Below, one piece after another: positions 1-11,145 of a DNA stretch of 41,584 bases (within the stretch, counting starts at the first letter, position 1; the number at the start of each line of letters is the position of its first letter). The translations under genes and the position numbers were made by a program. Source of the stretch: Haliea sp. (lineage in GTDB: Bacteria; Pseudomonadota; Gammaproteobacteria; Pseudomonadales; Halieaceae); assembly GCA_002862465.1 (NCBI GenBank), contig PKDD01000003.1, forward strand, positions 1-41,584, given 5' to 3'. The notes beneath the pieces are model-generated. The model was given only the letters and a program-made list of their open reading frames with translations. It was not told where the DNA came from and made no database searches.

Positions 1-282
1 CTGATCTGTCTGGCATTCAATGCCTCTGCTGGCTGTCCTGTTAAGAGGCCGGGAGAGTTGCCCGTCTTACCTGATGGTGCAGTCGCAAGTGATACAGCAA
101 TGTATAGGGGGCAGTTGGCGGCAGAAAAATATTTGCTGAATGCAGAGGCTTACCTAGGATGTAATACGCTGAGCTCTCAGCAGTACCTAGTTTTGATGAC
201 AAAACTGGAAGATTTTTCTCAAATCTACAATGATGAAGTTATTGAATATCAAGTTCGTTCTAATCTTATTGCGGAAAAATAG
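1..282 (+). CDS. Small secreted or lipid-anchored protein, 5' end missing
   Basis: The reading frame is open from the first base of the window, so the true start lies upstream. The first visible residues (LICLAFNASAGC) look like the end of a signal peptide, with a Cys in a loose lipobox context (S-A-G-C). The mature part is about 80 residues: a short Pro-rich stretch containing LPDGA, then helical segments with AEKYLLNAEAYLGC. This layout (Cys, then a P-x-x-PDGA patch, then a helix ending in YL-x-C) recurs in small proteobacterial periplasmic proteins of unknown function. I do not recognise a named family. The TTG at 58 is only the first start-like codon inside the window and is probably not used. 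It is convergent with imuA, with 107 bp between the stops. Confidence 0.6.
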   Translation: MICLAFNASAGCPVKRPGELPVLPDGAVASDTAMYRGQLAAEKYLLNAEAYLGCNTLSSQQYLVLMTKLEDFSQIYNDEVIEYQVRSNLIAEK

Positions 283-389
283 TGCTCGAACCTTTCGGTA
301 GGTCAGTGAAAGGGCATCTGGATCGGCAAACTGCAACCGCTATAATGGGCAGATAGGCAGTGTTCGAGAGTAATGTAAGTCGCCGCAGG

Positions 390-1118
390 CTATGCGCCCA
401 CTGCAGGGCTGTGTTGGCTCTTAGCTGTCCAGACCGGTAATTCCCATAGTTGTGGTTGTAGTGGCTCATCTTCTGCTGGGGATAGATCAACATCGATGGC
501 CTGGTTGCCCCCACGCTGCTTGAGTATGTGTACTTTGCGATACTCGCGCATCTGCATACGCAGGCTGGAGGGAGCACTATTATAATGTGCCTGATTGGGA
601 CGAAACAGCACGGCTAGGCTACCCCCGCTGGCGGCTGCCAGCTGTAGTTTGCGCAATTCACCGTAGCTATAATCTTGTGCGCCCAGCCAACTGAATACAG
701 CGCTGCAGGTGGTACTGCGCAGTGCTTGTTCGGTCGCCCATAAACGTTCTCGACGATTTTGGGGATGAACCATCAAAACCTGCTGGGTGTCTATGCCTCG
801 CGCGGCCAAAAGTGGAGCATAGGGTGTATAGGGCGGGGCGATAAATACCTGCCAGCGGCCTTGTTCGCTAAGCCGTTCCATGGCGGGCAGGAACAGGCCC
901 ATGGCACCCAGCCCACAGCCGTCGCTCAGCAGTTCAATAGTGCCGTCCAGAGGCCAGCCCCCTTGCTGTAATTGTGCGTCTAGTGCTGTATGGCCAGAGG
1001 AAAGGACCGAAGAGTCGTTACAATCGTTATTCGCTGCAATACTCTGCCGCTGAAAGTTGCGGTGGCTCCCGCGCCAGGTGTCGTTGCGATTGATAATCTG
1101 TTCCAGCATCTCATTCAT
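390..1118 (-). CDS. imuA: ImuA-like translesion synthesis accessory protein
   Basis: A 242-residue protein of the ImuA/SulA-like RecA-fold family. In many bacteria ImuA works with ImuB and DnaE2 in SOS mutagenesis. Family features are the LSSGHTALDAQLQQGGWPLDG stretch near residue 40, the GTIELLSDGCGLGAMGLFLPA segment at the position of a degenerate Walker A loop (no Lys), the FIAPPYTPYAPLLAARGID block and the VFSWLGAQDYSYGELRKLQLAA block. The ATG at 1118 is preceded by a strong AAGGAAGG ribosome site and lies 35 bp downstream of a perfect LexA-type operator, so SOS induction is very likely. There is no imuB, dnaE2 or lexA next to it: the next gene downstream is convergent. It is therefore a solitary imuA in this window, or the partners lie elsewhere. 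Confidence 0.85.
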   Translation of the reverse strand: MNEMLEQIINRNDTWRGSHRNFQRQSIAANNDCNDSSVLSSGHTALDAQLQQGGWPLDGTIELLSDGCGLGAMGLFLPAMERLSEQGRWQVFIAPPYTPYAPLLAARGIDTQQVLMVHPQNRRERLWATEQALRSTTCSAVFSWLGAQDYSYGELRKLQLAAASGGSLAVLFRPNQAHYNSAPSSLRMQMREYRKVHILKQRGGNQAIDVDLSPAEDEPLQPQLWELPVWTAKSQHSPAVGA

Positions 1119-1140
1119 TGTCTTGCCTTCCTTAGTTCAT

Positions 1141-1182
1141 TCTTTCAATAATACTGTACATACATACAGTATTATTGAAAGA
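1141..1182. promoter_or_regulatory. LexA (SOS) box inside a 42-bp inverted repeat, upstream of imuA
   Basis: CTGTACATACATACAG at 1154-1169 matches the gammaproteobacterial LexA consensus CTG-N10-CAG. The dyad extends far beyond the operator: 1141-1158 and 1165-1182 are perfect 18-bp inverted arms around a 6-nt centre. The site lies about 35 bp before the imuA start. The AT-rich arms may also contain promoter elements. Confidence 0.9.
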
Positions 1183-1256
1183 GACAGAATGCAAGCTATG
1201 AATGACTGAGTTAGGAGTTGTCGGACGACACAACAGGTCAGAAAACAAGCAGGTAC

Positions 1257-2267
1257 TTAATTAGCTCGGGATAGCGCCGTAACGAGGCGTGAAAGATTAT
1301 CCCATGGCTTACCGTCAGCAAAACCTTTGATACTGCCGTCTACACGTGCAGCCTGTTCTAGCAGCAAAGATAAGGAATGCGCACTGTGGCGCGTCAGTGC
1401 GGCCTGCATCAGAGGTATGCGATTTTGCCACACGCGCCGAGCGTTGAGCGCCTGCTGTGCACTGTGGCCACTGTCGCAATCCAGTTGTGCCTCGTAAAGG
1501 GTTCGAATCTCTCTTACCAGCGCCCACAATACCACTGGGGGCTCAGTGCCCTCTGCGCGAAGCCCATGCAGCATGCGCAAGCTGGCACCGGCGTTGCCTT
1601 TCAGAGCGTTATCGGCCATGTCGAACAGGCTGTAGCGGGCATTGTCTGATACAGCTTCTGTAACCGTTTGCACCGTAATTCTAGAGTCCCCTGCCAACAG
1701 TTTTAGCTTATCAACTTCCTGCACTGCAGCTAGTAGGTTGCCTTCCAACCGCTCACAGAGCAACCGCAGGGCATCGTTATCGATAGTCATGCCGGCGTTG
1801 CGGATTCTTTGTTGCAACCAACGGGGCAGACTTTTGGCATCTACTGGCCATACCTGAACAGTGACACCTGCTTTATCGAGGGCCTTGTACCACTTGCTAT
1901 TGGTTGATTGCTTGTCAATTTTCCCTGACACGATAAGCAATACATCGTCACCGTTGGCCACATCTAGGTACTGGCAAAGAGCTTTGCTACCTTCTGTTCC
2001 AGGTTTGCCACTGGGTAGACGCAACTCAATCAGCTTGCGATTGGCAAACAGTGACATGTTAGAAGCGCTGTGCAGGATATCCTTCCAGTTGAAATTGGAG
2101 ACACCCCCTTCGATAATCTCACGCTCGTTACAATTCTCTGCACGCGCTTTCTGGCGAATCTGGTCGCAGCACTCTTGCAGCAACAGGGGCTCATCACCAC
2201 TCACCAGATAAACAGGAAGAAGTGTTTGCTGCAGATGCTCGGCTAGTTTCTCGGGATACAGGCGCAT
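1257..2267 (-). CDS. holA: DNA polymerase III subunit delta
   Basis: A 336-residue clamp-loader delta subunit, which opens the beta sliding clamp during DNA replication in the cytoplasm. The start MRLYPEKLAEHL, the clamp-loader segment PVYLVSGDEPLLLQECCDQIR (residues 18-38) and the NMSLFANRKLIELRLP block are typical of HolA. The AAA+ fold has no functional P-loop, as expected for delta. The C-terminal collar domain is all-helical (APVVLWAL-like segment near residue 245, then the QNRIPLMQAALTRHS region). Length is close to the E. coli protein. It begins 6 bp after the lptE stop and shares the leuS-lptE-holA order found in many gammaproteobacteria, so co-transcription is likely. Confidence 0.95.
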   Translation of the reverse strand: MRLYPEKLAEHLQQTLLPVYLVSGDEPLLLQECCDQIRQKARAENCNEREIIEGGVSNFNWKDILHSASNMSLFANRKLIELRLPSGKPGTEGSKALCQYLDVANGDDVLLIVSGKIDKQSTNSKWYKALDKAGVTVQVWPVDAKSLPRWLQQRIRNAGMTIDNDALRLLCERLEGNLLAAVQEVDKLKLLAGDSRITVQTVTEAVSDNARYSLFDMADNALKGNAGASLRMLHGLRAEGTEPPVVLWALVREIRTLYEAQLDCDSGHSAQQALNARRVWQNRIPLMQAALTRHSAHSLSLLLEQAARVDGSIKGFADGKPWDNLSRLVTALSRAN

Positions 2268-2273
2268 TACTGA

Positions 2274-2852
2274 CTATTGCGTCGCGACAGGAGTTGGTGC
2301 TGTCGTTGGGAGTGATGCGGGTGTCGAGTACTGGAAACTGGCAGCATAAAAACTGATACGCCGCACGATCTGTGCGGCCAACTCGCTGCGCATTTCGCCC
2401 TGAATCAGCCGAATTTCTGCGGCCTTGCCAACCACATTACGTGGGTTATTCTCCATTTGCTTTACTACTCGCACAGTAGTTAACGGCATAGTTTCGTCGC
2501 CACGCGCATCGACTATCTTAAATTCTGAGCTCATGGTGAGTTCGAGTTCGGCAACTCGGGCCTCGGAGTTGAGAGAAAGGTTGCGTTGTTGAAAGCGTGC
2601 TGGCATTAGAACCAGCTCAAATGCGGCATTTTTACGATCGGTCCATTGCACGTCATTGGCGGCAAGCTGTGACACCACATCTCGGCTGAAATCACTGTTC
2701 GGGCTGCTACTAGCTAGATACATACTTTTCCATGCTTCCGGTATGGCCATGCTACCAACGCCACGGAGTTGGAATCCGCAGGCAGTAAGCAGACAAATCA
2801 CGACCAAAATTATGCTGTGTTGGCAAAGTCGACTGTCCATCACGCGTCCCAT
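2274..2852 (-). CDS. lptE: LPS-assembly lipoprotein LptE
   Basis: Outer-membrane lipoprotein that plugs the LptD barrel and helps insert lipopolysaccharide into the outer leaflet. The signal peptide ends in a clear lipobox LLTAC, with Cys25 followed by GFQLRG, the hallmark start of mature LptE. The rest shows the short beta/alpha fold with VAELELTMSSEF and a C-terminal helix MRSELAAQIVRRISFYA. The tail from about residue 176 is Pro/Thr/Ala-rich and probably disordered. An alternative start is Met5 (2840), which leaves a more usual signal peptide (MDSRLCQHS...). It lies 9 bp downstream of leuS and 6 bp upstream of holA. The lipid on Cys25 would require Lnt, encoded a few genes upstream. Confidence 0.95.
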   Translation of the reverse strand: MGRVMDSRLCQHSIILVVICLLTACGFQLRGVGSMAIPEAWKSMYLASSSPNSDFSRDVVSQLAANDVQWTDRKNAAFELVLMPARFQQRNLSLNSEARVAELELTMSSEFKIVDARGDETMPLTTVRVVKQMENNPRNVVGKAAEIRLIQGEMRSELAAQIVRRISFYAASFQYSTPASLPTTAPTPVATQ

Positions 2853-2861
2853 AATGAGGGG

Positions 2862-5336
<2,475 letters not shown>

Positions 5337-5539
5337 TCAGGTAGGAAATCGGCCGAATGACAGCTTCATATGAGGCTGCTGCGAGCGAACATTAGGCCGA
5401 GAGTTTAGCAGTTATTACGGTTGGCTGCGAAGGGGCTACTTACAAGTTTCTATTTAGGGTTGCCAGGCTGAACGCGGCGAGCTTGGCCGTTCGAAAAAAT
5501 CATGGGAATAATGACGCTGCCATTAGGCGCAAAATCCTG

Positions 5540-7057
5540 CTAATTGTCGCGCCAGAATCCAATATATATAAGCGCCATGAGTAGTAGGCTGATCACGCAG
5601 CCAGCGATAATTGGGCGGTTGCCAAAACTGCTAAAGGGCGTATTGCCTAGCATCACTTCTGCCTCCCCTGTTAGTGTGGTGGCAACGAATTGTTCGGTGC
5701 TTTTCACAATGTGCCCTTGGTGATCAATGATGGCGGAAATCCCATTATTCGTTGCTCGGAGTACAAATCGTCCATTTTCTCTGCCGCGCATCTGAGCGAT
5801 TTGTAGGTGTTGCCAGGGACCAATGGAGTTACCAAACCAACTATCGTTACTGATGGTTACTATCAGGTCAGTATCATGCGCGCTGTTCGCGACGAGACCG
5901 CCGTAGACAATTTCATAGCAAATAAAAGGCGCAATACGGTAACCCGCTGCTCGCAGAGGCTGCTGTCCTTGTGGTCCGGCACTGAACGCAGACATGGGTA
6001 AATCAAAAAAGTCTATGAGGCCACGTAATTGCCCTTCCAGTGGGACATATTCTCCAAACGGAACTAATCGCTGCTTGTGATAGACGCCGTCTCCATAGCC
6101 TAATGCGGCGATGCTGTTGTAGTAGATGCGGCTGCCTGCAGCACGAAATGGAATGCCGGTGATCAGTGCGGTGCTGGAATCCTCTGCACGACGCGCTAGC
6201 GGAGTGAGAAAGTCCTGCGCCCGCTGAAAGTAGTTGGGAATGGCTGATTCGGGCCAGATAACAATATCGTGGCCTAATATCGGATCTGTGGCCTCACTTA
6301 ATTGATTCAGGATGGGTTGGTACCACTGTGGGTCCCACTTATTCTCCTGAGAAACATTGGGCTGAACGATAGCCACCGTGAGTGGTTTTTCGCTGGCCTT
6401 GGCAACCCACTGCGTCGGTTGAAGGATAGCTCCGCCCCCCCACATGGTCACCATGATGACGGCATAAGTGGTGCTTGTAATGAATTTTCGGCTGCGCCAT
6501 GCAAGAAACAGGCATGTACCTGAGAGGGCACAGATGAAGGAGAGTCCGAAAACGCCTGTGATAGGAGCCCATCCCGATAGCCAGGTTTCAGAATGGGCGT
6601 AGCCAAGGTAGAGCCAAGGAAACCCAGTGAGAAACCAATCACGTAGCCATTCGAACAGCACCCAAAGCGCTGGGAAGCCAAGCAGCATACCGCCGGGTAG
6701 CGGGCGGATAAATTTTACATAGCACCATGCGAACAGTGCATGCAGCAGTGCTAGCGCAGCACAAAATAACGCGGTCAAACCCGCAGCGAGGAGAACACTG
6801 GCATGGCCATGAACATGGATGCTGACATAGATCCAAGAGACCCCACTACCAAACATGCCTAGACCGAAAAGCCAGCCGCGCCACAGTCCCTGTTTAGCGC
6901 TGCAGGCACACAGTAGGTAGGCATAAATAGCACAACTTAGAATCCCAGCCGGCCAGATGCCGAAGGGGGACAATGACAGGGTAACCAGAACTCCGGCCAG
7001 CAGCGCAGACACCAGTACGAATAGAGGGTTAAGGCCGATGCCGGTTTCTGGGCGCAT
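5540..7057 (-). CDS. lnt: Apolipoprotein N-acyltransferase
   Basis: Inner-membrane enzyme that adds the third acyl chain to the N-terminal Cys of lipoproteins, which allows export to the outer membrane. The first ~220 residues form several transmembrane helices. The C-terminal half is a periplasmic nitrilase domain with the expected catalytic triad in order: Glu270 in IVIWPESAIPN, Lys328 in YHKQRLVPFGEYVP and Cys380 in APFICYEIVY. A last transmembrane helix (IIAGCVISLLLMALIYIGFW) closes the protein. The length of 505 matches the family. It lies 27 bp after corC in the conserved corC-lnt pair. Several putative lipoproteins in this window (LptE, PqiC, the gene at 23769) would be substrates. Confidence 0.97.
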   Translation of the reverse strand: MRPETGIGLNPLFVLVSALLAGVLVTLSLSPFGIWPAGILSCAIYAYLLCACSAKQGLWRGWLFGLGMFGSGVSWIYVSIHVHGHASVLLAAGLTALFCAALALLHALFAWCYVKFIRPLPGGMLLGFPALWVLFEWLRDWFLTGFPWLYLGYAHSETWLSGWAPITGVFGLSFICALSGTCLFLAWRSRKFITSTTYAVIMVTMWGGGAILQPTQWVAKASEKPLTVAIVQPNVSQENKWDPQWYQPILNQLSEATDPILGHDIVIWPESAIPNYFQRAQDFLTPLARRAEDSSTALITGIPFRAAGSRIYYNSIAALGYGDGVYHKQRLVPFGEYVPLEGQLRGLIDFFDLPMSAFSAGPQGQQPLRAAGYRIAPFICYEIVYGGLVANSAHDTDLIVTISNDSWFGNSIGPWQHLQIAQMRGRENGRFVLRATNNGISAIIDHQGHIVKSTEQFVATTLTGEAEVMLGNTPFSSFGNRPIIAGCVISLLLMALIYIGFWRDN

Positions 7058-7084
7058 GGATTGTTATCGCTGTTTATTCAGTGA

Positions 7085-7933
7085 TTAGTCTTGTGACGGA
7101 CTCACGTGGAGACTGTAAATTTTTCTCTGATCTGCTTTGACCACCTCAAATTTGAAGCCCTCAATGACAGTAACTTCTTGACGGGCAGGCATATGTCCAA
7201 ACGCATGTATGACTAAGCCCCCAATGGTATCGAATTCTTCATCACTGCATTCCGCCTCAAAGAAAGTATTGAACTCTTCGATGGGTGTGAGCGCATTCAC
7301 CATAAATCGCTGATCAGCTATTGCGTGGATAAACCGATCTGCTTCTGTGTCTGTTTCATCCTCAATCTCGCCAACGATTTCCTCCAGCACATCCTCGATG
7401 GTCACCAGACCCGCTACGCCGCCGTACTCATCGATAACGATAGCCATGTGATTGTGCTTCTCACGGAATTCGCGCAGCAGTATATTGAGGCGCTTACTTT
7501 CTGGCACCACCATTGTGGTACGCAACATATCTGTAACCTTGAAAGCGCCATTATCCGGAGCGAGTATTTGTGGCAGAAGGTCTTTAGCCAGCAGAATACC
7601 TAGAACCTCATCGGGGCTGTCTCCAATTACTGGGTAACGGGAGTGCGCCGATGCGGTGATTTGAGGCAAGATATCTTCAAGAGTGGCTTCAGCCTTGATA
7701 GAGACCATTTGCGAGCGAGGAATCATGATGTCCCTAGTTTGCATATCACTCACCTGCATTGCCCCCTCCATTATGCTGCGAGCGTCCTGATCTATGACCT
7801 CGTTGTCAGCGGCTACGGTGAGCACATCCTCGAGATCTCGGCGCGTGCGTGGTTCAGAGTTGAACAATAGAGCTATTTTATCTATCCAAGATTTATCGCC
7901 GGCCAAAGTCCCAGAGCGGTCATCATTTGTCAC
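7085..7933 (-). CDS. corC: CorC/HlyC-type CBS-domain protein (magnesium/cobalt efflux)
   Basis: Cytoplasmic CBS-domain protein of the CorC family, linked to Mg2+/Co2+ efflux and placed beside lnt and ybeY in many proteobacteria. It shows a tandem CBS pair (MQTRDIMIPRSQMVSIKAEATLEDIL, then DMLRTTMVVPESKRLNILLREFRE with DEYGGVAGLVTIEDVLEEIVGEIEDE), followed by the small C-terminal CorC_HlyC domain. I chose GTG at 7933, which makes a 4-nt GTGA overlap with the ybeY stop and gives an N-terminus MTNDDRSGT. A longer open frame starts at 7972, but that would overlap ybeY by more than 40 bp. There are no transmembrane helices, as usual for this short form. Confidence 0.93.
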   Translation of the reverse strand: MTNDDRSGTLAGDKSWIDKIALLFNSEPRTRRDLEDVLTVAADNEVIDQDARSIMEGAMQVSDMQTRDIMIPRSQMVSIKAEATLEDILPQITASAHSRYPVIGDSPDEVLGILLAKDLLPQILAPDNGAFKVTDMLRTTMVVPESKRLNILLREFREKHNHMAIVIDEYGGVAGLVTIEDVLEEIVGEIEDETDTEADRFIHAIADQRFMVNALTPIEEFNTFFEAECSDEEFDTIGGLVIHAFGHMPARQEVTVIEGFKFEVVKADQRKIYSLHVSPSQD

Positions 7934-8409
7934 AGTAAATACCCGCAGGGCTGCGCTAGCTTGTATGGGCACGGGTAACTCAGGTCTACGAGAATGGTGC
8001 TTTCCAGAGCTTCCATTATTTTAGCGTCTTCCTCTTCGATATGGTCATAGCCCAGCAGGTGCAGAGTGCCGTGAACGGCCATATGAGCCCAGTGTGCACT
8101 TTGGCTCTTATCTTGCTGTGCTGCTTCGACCCCGACTACTGGTGCACAGATAACGATATCGCCCAGCAGGGGGATGTCCAATCCTGTGGGCAAGAGTGCT
8201 GGGAAACTCAGCACATTGGTCGTCCCTTCTTTCCCTCGGTAGTTTTTGTTTAACAGGGCCATTTCATCCTCGTCGACTAATCTAACACTGACTTCGACTC
8301 GCTGTCGTGATGTTCGGCCCGCTAGTGCGGCGCCTATCCACTTACGTATGTCTTTTCCCGTTGGCAGGGGTTCCCTGCTCGCTCTCTGAATGTCTACGAG
8401 CACCTTCAT
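7930..8409 (-). CDS. ybeY: Endoribonuclease YbeY, rRNA maturation factor
   Basis: A single-strand endoribonuclease involved in 16S rRNA 3'-end maturation and ribosome quality control. The zinc site HGTLHLLGYDH is intact near residue 114 (H-x3-H-x5-H), and the family blocks VSVRLVDEDEMALLNKNYRGKEGTTNVLSFP and LGDIVIC are present. Length 159 is normal, although the last ~12 residues (CPYKLAQPCGYLL) look poorly conserved. It overlaps phoH by 4 nt (ATGA) and corC by 4 nt (GTGA), which suggests translational coupling through the block. Confidence 0.97.
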   Translation of the reverse strand: MKVLVDIQRASREPLPTGKDIRKWIGAALAGRTSRQRVEVSVRLVDEDEMALLNKNYRGKEGTTNVLSFPALLPTGLDIPLLGDIVICAPVVGVEAAQQDKSQSAHWAHMAVHGTLHLLGYDHIEEEDAKIMEALESTILVDLSYPCPYKLAQPCGYLL

Positions 8410-9437
8410 CGGCTATTGTCCACAGGTCTGGCATCATTTTCAGAAATATCATAGGCCTCGACGATACGTTGCACCAGTGGATGGCGAACCACGTCTTTGT
8501 TGCCAAAATAGGAAAAGCCGAGGCCTTGAACACCGTCTAGTATGTCGCTTGCATGTGTCAATCCCGATGTTGAGCCTCGGGGCAAGTCGATTTGGGTGGC
8601 GTCTCCGGTAATTACTGCCGTGGACCCAAAGCCGATGCGGGTGAGGAACATTTTCATTTGTTCCCGTGTGGTATTTTGGGCCTCATCGAGAATGATGAAG
8701 GCATTGTTAAGCGTTCGTCCACGCATGAAGGCCAGCGGGGCGACCTCGATAACATTGCGCTCAATATACTTACTCACCGTCTCAAACCCTAGCATTTCAT
8801 AGAGGGCGTCGTAGAGTGGACGCAAATATGGATCAATTTTTTGGCTCAGATCACCGGGCAGAAAGCCTAGCTTTTCGCCGGCTTCCACGGCTGGGCGCAC
8901 CAGCATAATACGGCGAACCCGTTCCTCAAGTAAGGCCTCGACGCCACATGCCACTGCGAGGTAGGTTTTGCCAGTGCCGGCGGGACCGATACCAAAGGTT
9001 ATGTCAAATTCTTTAATAGTTCTCACATAAACTTGCTGATTTTCGCCGCGCGGTTTGACAGAGACTCGCTTGGTGCGAATGATCTGAGTTGGCTTATTGG
9101 ATGGATCTGGACTGGATGATTGGATCAAGCTGCCTAATTCTGCCTCATGCAAGTGTAAGTGCAGTGACTCTGGGCTCAGCGCTATGCCCTGACCAACTTC
9201 AGTATAGACCCTAATCAGCAACTGCTCAGCTGCAGCCACATTTGCGGCAGGACCACTAAGCCGAAGTAGGTTACCTCTTGCGTTTATGATGACCCCAAGG
9301 CGCTGCTCTATTTGGCGCAAGTGACTGTCCAGATGGCCACACAGCGTTGCCAATTGGCGTGCATCATCGGGTTCCAGAGTCAGATTTTGTTGAACCAACT
9401 GTCGAGGTGACGGTTGCGGGGGAGGTTTGTTGTTCAA
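8406..9437 (-). CDS. ybeZ: PhoH-family ATPase YbeZ
   Basis: A cytoplasmic PhoH-like P-loop NTPase, functionally linked to YbeY and RNA handling. The Walker A is GPAGTGKTYLA (about residue 155), the Walker B is AFIILDEAQN, and the C-terminal motifs VITGDATQIDLPRGSTSGL and FGNKDVVRHPLVQ are typical. A KH-like N-terminal segment (LRQIEQRLGVIINARGNLLRLSG) precedes the ATPase. I prefer the TTG at 9437, preceded by AGGA with good spacing, because the protein then begins like other YbeZ proteins (NNKPPP... then TLEPDDARQLATLCG). The open frame extends to another TTG at 9467. It follows miaB in the classic miaB-ybeZ-ybeY-corC-lnt order. Confidence 0.95.
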   Translation of the reverse strand: MNNKPPPQPSPRQLVQQNLTLEPDDARQLATLCGHLDSHLRQIEQRLGVIINARGNLLRLSGPAANVAAAEQLLIRVYTEVGQGIALSPESLHLHLHEAELGSLIQSSSPDPSNKPTQIIRTKRVSVKPRGENQQVYVRTIKEFDITFGIGPAGTGKTYLAVACGVEALLEERVRRIMLVRPAVEAGEKLGFLPGDLSQKIDPYLRPLYDALYEMLGFETVSKYIERNVIEVAPLAFMRGRTLNNAFIILDEAQNTTREQMKMFLTRIGFGSTAVITGDATQIDLPRGSTSGLTHASDILDGVQGLGFSYFGNKDVVRHPLVQRIVEAYDISENDARPVDNSR

Positions 9438-9500
9438 AGTATCCTGTCGACAGCCTAAGCAATGCAATTATCTGTAAGGATATACTGGAATTCGCGGGCG

Positions 9501-10832
9501 TCAACCATCGAATATCACTCCACGCAAAGAATTCGGGAGAGCATCGACAATTTCAACATTCACAAAGCGTCCGATCATTGACAGGTCTGCTGATGAAAAA
9601 TTCACTGCTCGGTTATTTTCAGTGCGGCCCTGAAGTTGCCCCGGATCCTTTTTAGATAGGCCTGTTACAAGGATACGTTGTGTCGTGCCAACCATGCGGC
9701 GACTAATTTCTGCAGCCTGCTGGAGAATTCGCGCTTGCAATATTTGCAGCCGCTGCTTCTTGATGTCTTCGGCAGTGTTGTCCGGGAGTTCTGCTGCGGG
9801 GGTGCCTGGACGTGCGCTATAAATAAAGCTAAATGAGTTATCAAATCCTATCGTCTCAATCAGTTTCATGGTGGCAGCAAAGTCGTCCTCGGTCTCACCA
9901 GGAAAACCAATAATAAAATCCGAAGAAATGCTGATATTGGGCCGGATGGTGCGCAGGCGGCGTATTTTTGATTTATATTCCAAAGCAGTATGACCGCGCT
10001 TCATGGCAGCCAAGATGCGGTCAGAGCCGCTTTGCACTGGCAGGTGTAGATGATCTACCAACTGCGGTATCTCCGCGTAGGCGTTGATCAGTGCGTCTGA
10101 AAACTCCACGGGGTGAGATGTTGTGTAACGGATGCGCTCTATGCCTTGGATGCGTGCGACGACATGCAGTAGTTCCGCAAAGTCAACAATCTCGCCTTCG
10201 TGATTAGCCCCGCGATAGGCGTTCACATTTTGCCCTAGCAGGTTAACTTCGTGGACCCCGCTAGCGGCTAAGTGAGCCACCTCTAAAATTATATCATCCA
10301 GTGGCCTAGAAACCTCTTCACCCCGGGTATAAGGTACGACACAAAAGGTGCAGTATTTGCTGCAACCCTCCATAACGGATACGAAGGCAGTGGGCCCGTC
10401 GACCTTGGGTTGAGGAAGGTTATCGAATTTCTCGATCTCCGGAAAACTGATATCCACAACCAGTGTGCCCTCTGAGCCGCGCTGTTCCAGCATGTCGGGC
10501 AGCCGATGCAGGGTTTGTGGGCCGAAGACTAAGTCCACGTAGGGTGCTCGGCGACCGATTTCTGCCCCTTCTTGGCTGGCGACGCAGCCGCCAACTCCAA
10601 TGATAAGATTGGGATTTTTTTGTTTCAGTTTCTTCCAGCGGCCCAACTGATGGAATACCTTCTCTTGAGCTTTTTCCCTTATAGAACAGGTATTTAACAG
10701 CAATACGTCGGCCTCTTCAGGATTTTCTGTGGAGATCAGGTGATGACTTTCGTGCAACAGATCACGCATACGAGCCGAATCGTATTCATTCATCTGACAA
10801 CCATGGGTTTTGATGTAGAGTTTCTTGCTCAC
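9501..10832 (-). CDS. miaB: tRNA-2-methylthio-N6-dimethylallyladenosine synthase MiaB
   Basis: Radical SAM methylthiotransferase that converts i6A37 to ms2i6A37 in tRNAs reading UNN codons. The N-terminal UPF0004 domain carries the auxiliary cluster ligands Cys12, Cys49 and Cys83 ([30 protein letters not shown]). The radical SAM cluster is C157-x3-C161-x2-C164 in [22 protein letters not shown] domain ends the protein (near [24 protein letters not shown]). All catalytic cysteines are present and length 443 is normal. The start is GTG ([12 protein letters not shown]). Divergent from the DUF1820 gene across a 313-bp spacer. Confidence 0.98.
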   Translation of the reverse strand: MSKKLYIKTHGCQMNEYDSARMRDLLHESHHLISTENPEEADVLLLNTCSIREKAQEKVFHQLGRWKKLKQKNPNLIIGVGGCVASQEGAEIGRRAPYVDLVFGPQTLHRLPDMLEQRGSEGTLVVDISFPEIEKFDNLPQPKVDGPTAFVSVMEGCSKYCTFCVVPYTRGEEVSRPLDDIILEVAHLAASGVHEVNLLGQNVNAYRGANHEGEIVDFAELLHVVARIQGIERIRYTTSHPVEFSDALINAYAEIPQLVDHLHLPVQSGSDRILAAMKRGHTALEYKSKIRRLRTIRPNISISSDFIIGFPGETEDDFAATMKLIETIGFDNSFSFIYSARPGTPAAELPDNTAEDIKKQRLQILQARILQQAAEISRRMVGTTQRILVTGLSKKDPGQLQGRTENNRAVNFSSADLSMIGRFVNVEIVDALPNSLRGVIFDG

Positions 10833-11145
10833 TAGAATTTTGCAGCGGGCCAGCCGCCGATATCGCTCTGCGTAGAATTACGGGATAGAAATTATACAGA
10901 GTTGATGGCGGCAAACCTAGTGCGCTTGGTTGCCGTTTTTACACCATTTATGGGTCTTTAGACCTGACATTGCTCCATATCTGCTGAGGGGTGGCAGATG
11001 TCATGCTGGACAGAGAGGATATACTAGTGCTGAAATTGGTATTCTCGGGACGCAGTGGTAATATCATCTATCTTTAACTGCACGGTCCCTGCGCGGGCCT
11101 GTTTGCAGACACGCAATTTTATCCCAAGTGCTACACGAGACGACA
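10833..11145. other. Spacer between divergent miaB and DUF1820 genes, with a hairpin-T run
   Basis: No gene is seen in these 313 bp, which should hold both promoters. On the plus strand, 10909-10935 can fold into a hairpin (CGGC-AACC pairing with GGTTGCCG, one bulged A, 10-nt loop) directly followed by five T (10936-10940). That is the shape of an intrinsic terminator, but no plus-strand gene lies upstream of it. Possible readings are a short leader or sRNA, or chance. Confidence 0.4.

Noticed and set aside
285-368. CTCGAAC / GTTCGAG long-range dyad as a terminator or attachment site
   Set aside because: Only 7-bp arms about 70 nt apart, with no T run and no mobile-element gene nearby.
266-577. 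103-codon minus-strand frame over the imuA 3' end
   Set aside because: It overlaps the imuA coding frame and the convergent gene; the sequence has no family features. It is a shadow frame.
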